DNA of 64,000 nt from Bacillota bacterium (lineage in GTDB: Bacteria; Bacillota; Bacilli; Paenibacillales; NBRC-103111): the NCBI GenBank assembly GCA_023388055.1, contig JAEWGW010000034.1, positions 62,001 through 126,000 of the forward strand. The letters run 5' to 3'. Of this stretch, positions 63,180-64,000 are shown in pieces (position 1 is the first letter of the stretch; the number at the start of each line of letters is the position of its first letter). The notes under the pieces are model-generated. The model worked only from the letters and a program-made list of their open reading frames with translations. It was not told the DNA's origin and searched no databases. The position numbers and the translations under genes are program-made.

Positions 63180-64000
63180 CTAATTCTCGTTGAAGATAGT
63201 TGCTATATATTTAGAGCCAAGACCAATGGCTGTTAGCTCTTCTTTCATTTCATGTGTCTGCGCCATTTTTCTGTTAGGGACATATAGCGCCACGCCATTG
63301 CGGTTTTTATAACCTGCCGAATTTCTTACTTCGAATGCCAGCGCCTGGGCTGCAGCAGTGATTTCTGATGATTCGCCCATGATATCGATCAGATCATATT
63401 GATCAAATATCCCCTCGTTTTTACCTAATAGCTCGGAGTGGTTCGCAAGCTCTGTCAGTGGAGAAGCGAATGCTGCCTCTTCGATTGCCTGAACCAGTGA
63501 TTCAGCCTGTGAAAGCTTCATCATGGACATGGTTGTTGGCATATTGGCTTCAATCCCCGAATGAAGGGTAAAGGAATCTAACATTAACCGCCCCACTCTT
63601 TCCGTGCTAATTCGTGGATTTCGCTCCATCGCACCGATCCAGGTCGTATAATACAACCCTGCTGCGGGGGTTGCATCTTCAGAAGCGATGAGATAGCTGC
63701 CATGGTTTCGAAGAGCATAAGCCGTTTCAACTGTGCCCATCAGACATGCATCAAAGACGATTAAGTCGAAGTACAACTCTGATTCATCGATTGCCTTGGA
63801 AAGCTCCGAAACCTTCATGGTTTTACGTTCGTTTAGCTCGTCTGCCCCAAATCCGCCCATCGTACCATACCCATGGTCCCATAAAATCAATATGTAACGT
63901 TCACTTGGTGCAGCGGTTTTGCCCCAAACCAGAAAATCTCTTAGTGTTGCAGGGTCTGATGCGGCGGTTTGGATGAAGCTTTTGCGCTTTTTAAGCTGGC
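63180..64000 (-). CDS. Clostripain-family (C11) cysteine peptidase, C-terminal part
   Basis: The frame is open from the right edge (QLKKRKSFIQTAASD...) to the TAG at 63180, giving ~273 residues of the C-terminal part; the gene start and any signal peptide are outside. The catalytic dyad is plain: histidine in ILWDHGYG (~40 residues from the edge) and cysteine in FDACLMG. YLIASEDATPAAG is the usual third motif. Clostripain peptidases cut after arginine or lysine and mature by self-cleavage outside the cell. It lies 27 bp before the start of the giant Ig-like gene in the same operon, so it may process or guard the surface complex. Confidence 0.88.
   Translation of the reverse strand, partial: QLKKRKSFIQTAASDPATLRDFLVWGKTAAPSERYILILWDHGYGTMGGFGADELNERKTMKVSELSKAIDESELYFDLIVFDACLMGTVETAYALRNHGSYLIASEDATPAAGLYYTTWIGAMERNPRISTERVGRLMLDSFTLHSGIEANMPTTMSMMKLSQAESLVQAIEEAAFASPLTELANHSELLGKNEGIFDQYDLIDIMGESSEITAAAQALAFEVRNSAGYKNRNGVALYVPNRKMAQTHEMKEELTAIGLGSKYIATIFNEN

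Overview
The window looks like a chromosomal stretch from a low-to-mid G+C Firmicute of the Paenibacillaceae, most likely a Paenibacillus. I infer this from strong AGGAGG-type ribosome binding sites, many WYL-type regulators, palindromic intergenic repeats of the kind common in that genus, and an S-layer-anchored surface cluster. No rRNA, tRNA, CRISPR array or intact insertion sequence was seen. Almost every gene lies on the minus strand, so operons read right to left.

Region 1 (1-26930) is a defence island. At the left edge is the three-gene pPIWI-RE (prokaryotic Argonaute-like) module: a PD-(D/E)xK nuclease, a DinG/XPD-type iron-sulphur helicase and the N-terminal third of the pPIWI-RE protein, which runs off the window. 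Next comes an extended type III restriction-modification operon (SNF2-type helicase, DUF4391 protein, Mod, Res) with its own terminator. Beyond it are a giant SF1 helicase fused to a Vsr-like nuclease, an AddA/AddB-like helicase-nuclease pair, and two overlapping unknown ORFs. The promoters of the pPIWI-RE operon, the AddAB-like operon and a decayed small gene share one element (GAACATnnATTC, 2 nt, TGACA, 22 nt, then a -10-like hexamer) that resembles a LexA box. This suggests these parts form one regulon and that the restriction-modification operon is a cassette lying between them.

Region 2 (27400-33800) holds a WYL regulator, a DUF6273 gene, a phosphotriesterase-like gene with its WYL regulator and hydrolase, and an old segmental duplication. 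Partial copies of DUF6273, the phosphotriesterase and the WYL gene flank an SDR oxidoreductase and a Crp/Fnr-type regulator.

Region 3 (33800-48950) is ordinary accessory metabolism and regulation: two Fic proteins, an acetyltransferase with an antitoxin-like partner, a peroxiredoxin with the PLP protein YggS, an FGE-like protein, a membrane amidohydrolase with a divergent TetR and a clear palindromic operator, WYL/PPOX/MazG-like genes, a DUF4143 ATPase, a DJ-1/PfpI protein, a WYL/TetR pair linked by a truncated MerR stub, and a PanE-like reductase. Gene fragments and repeats lie between them.

Region 4 (48950-64000) is a tightly packed minus-strand operon for the cell surface: a clostripain-family (C11) peptidase (cut by the right edge), a ~2270-residue Ig-like repeat protein, a 1895-residue protein ending in a dockerin, and a cohesin-like protein with three SLH anchors. 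It reads as a cohesin-dockerin assembly on the cell wall without any obvious carbohydrate-active enzyme, and a strong hairpin closes it.
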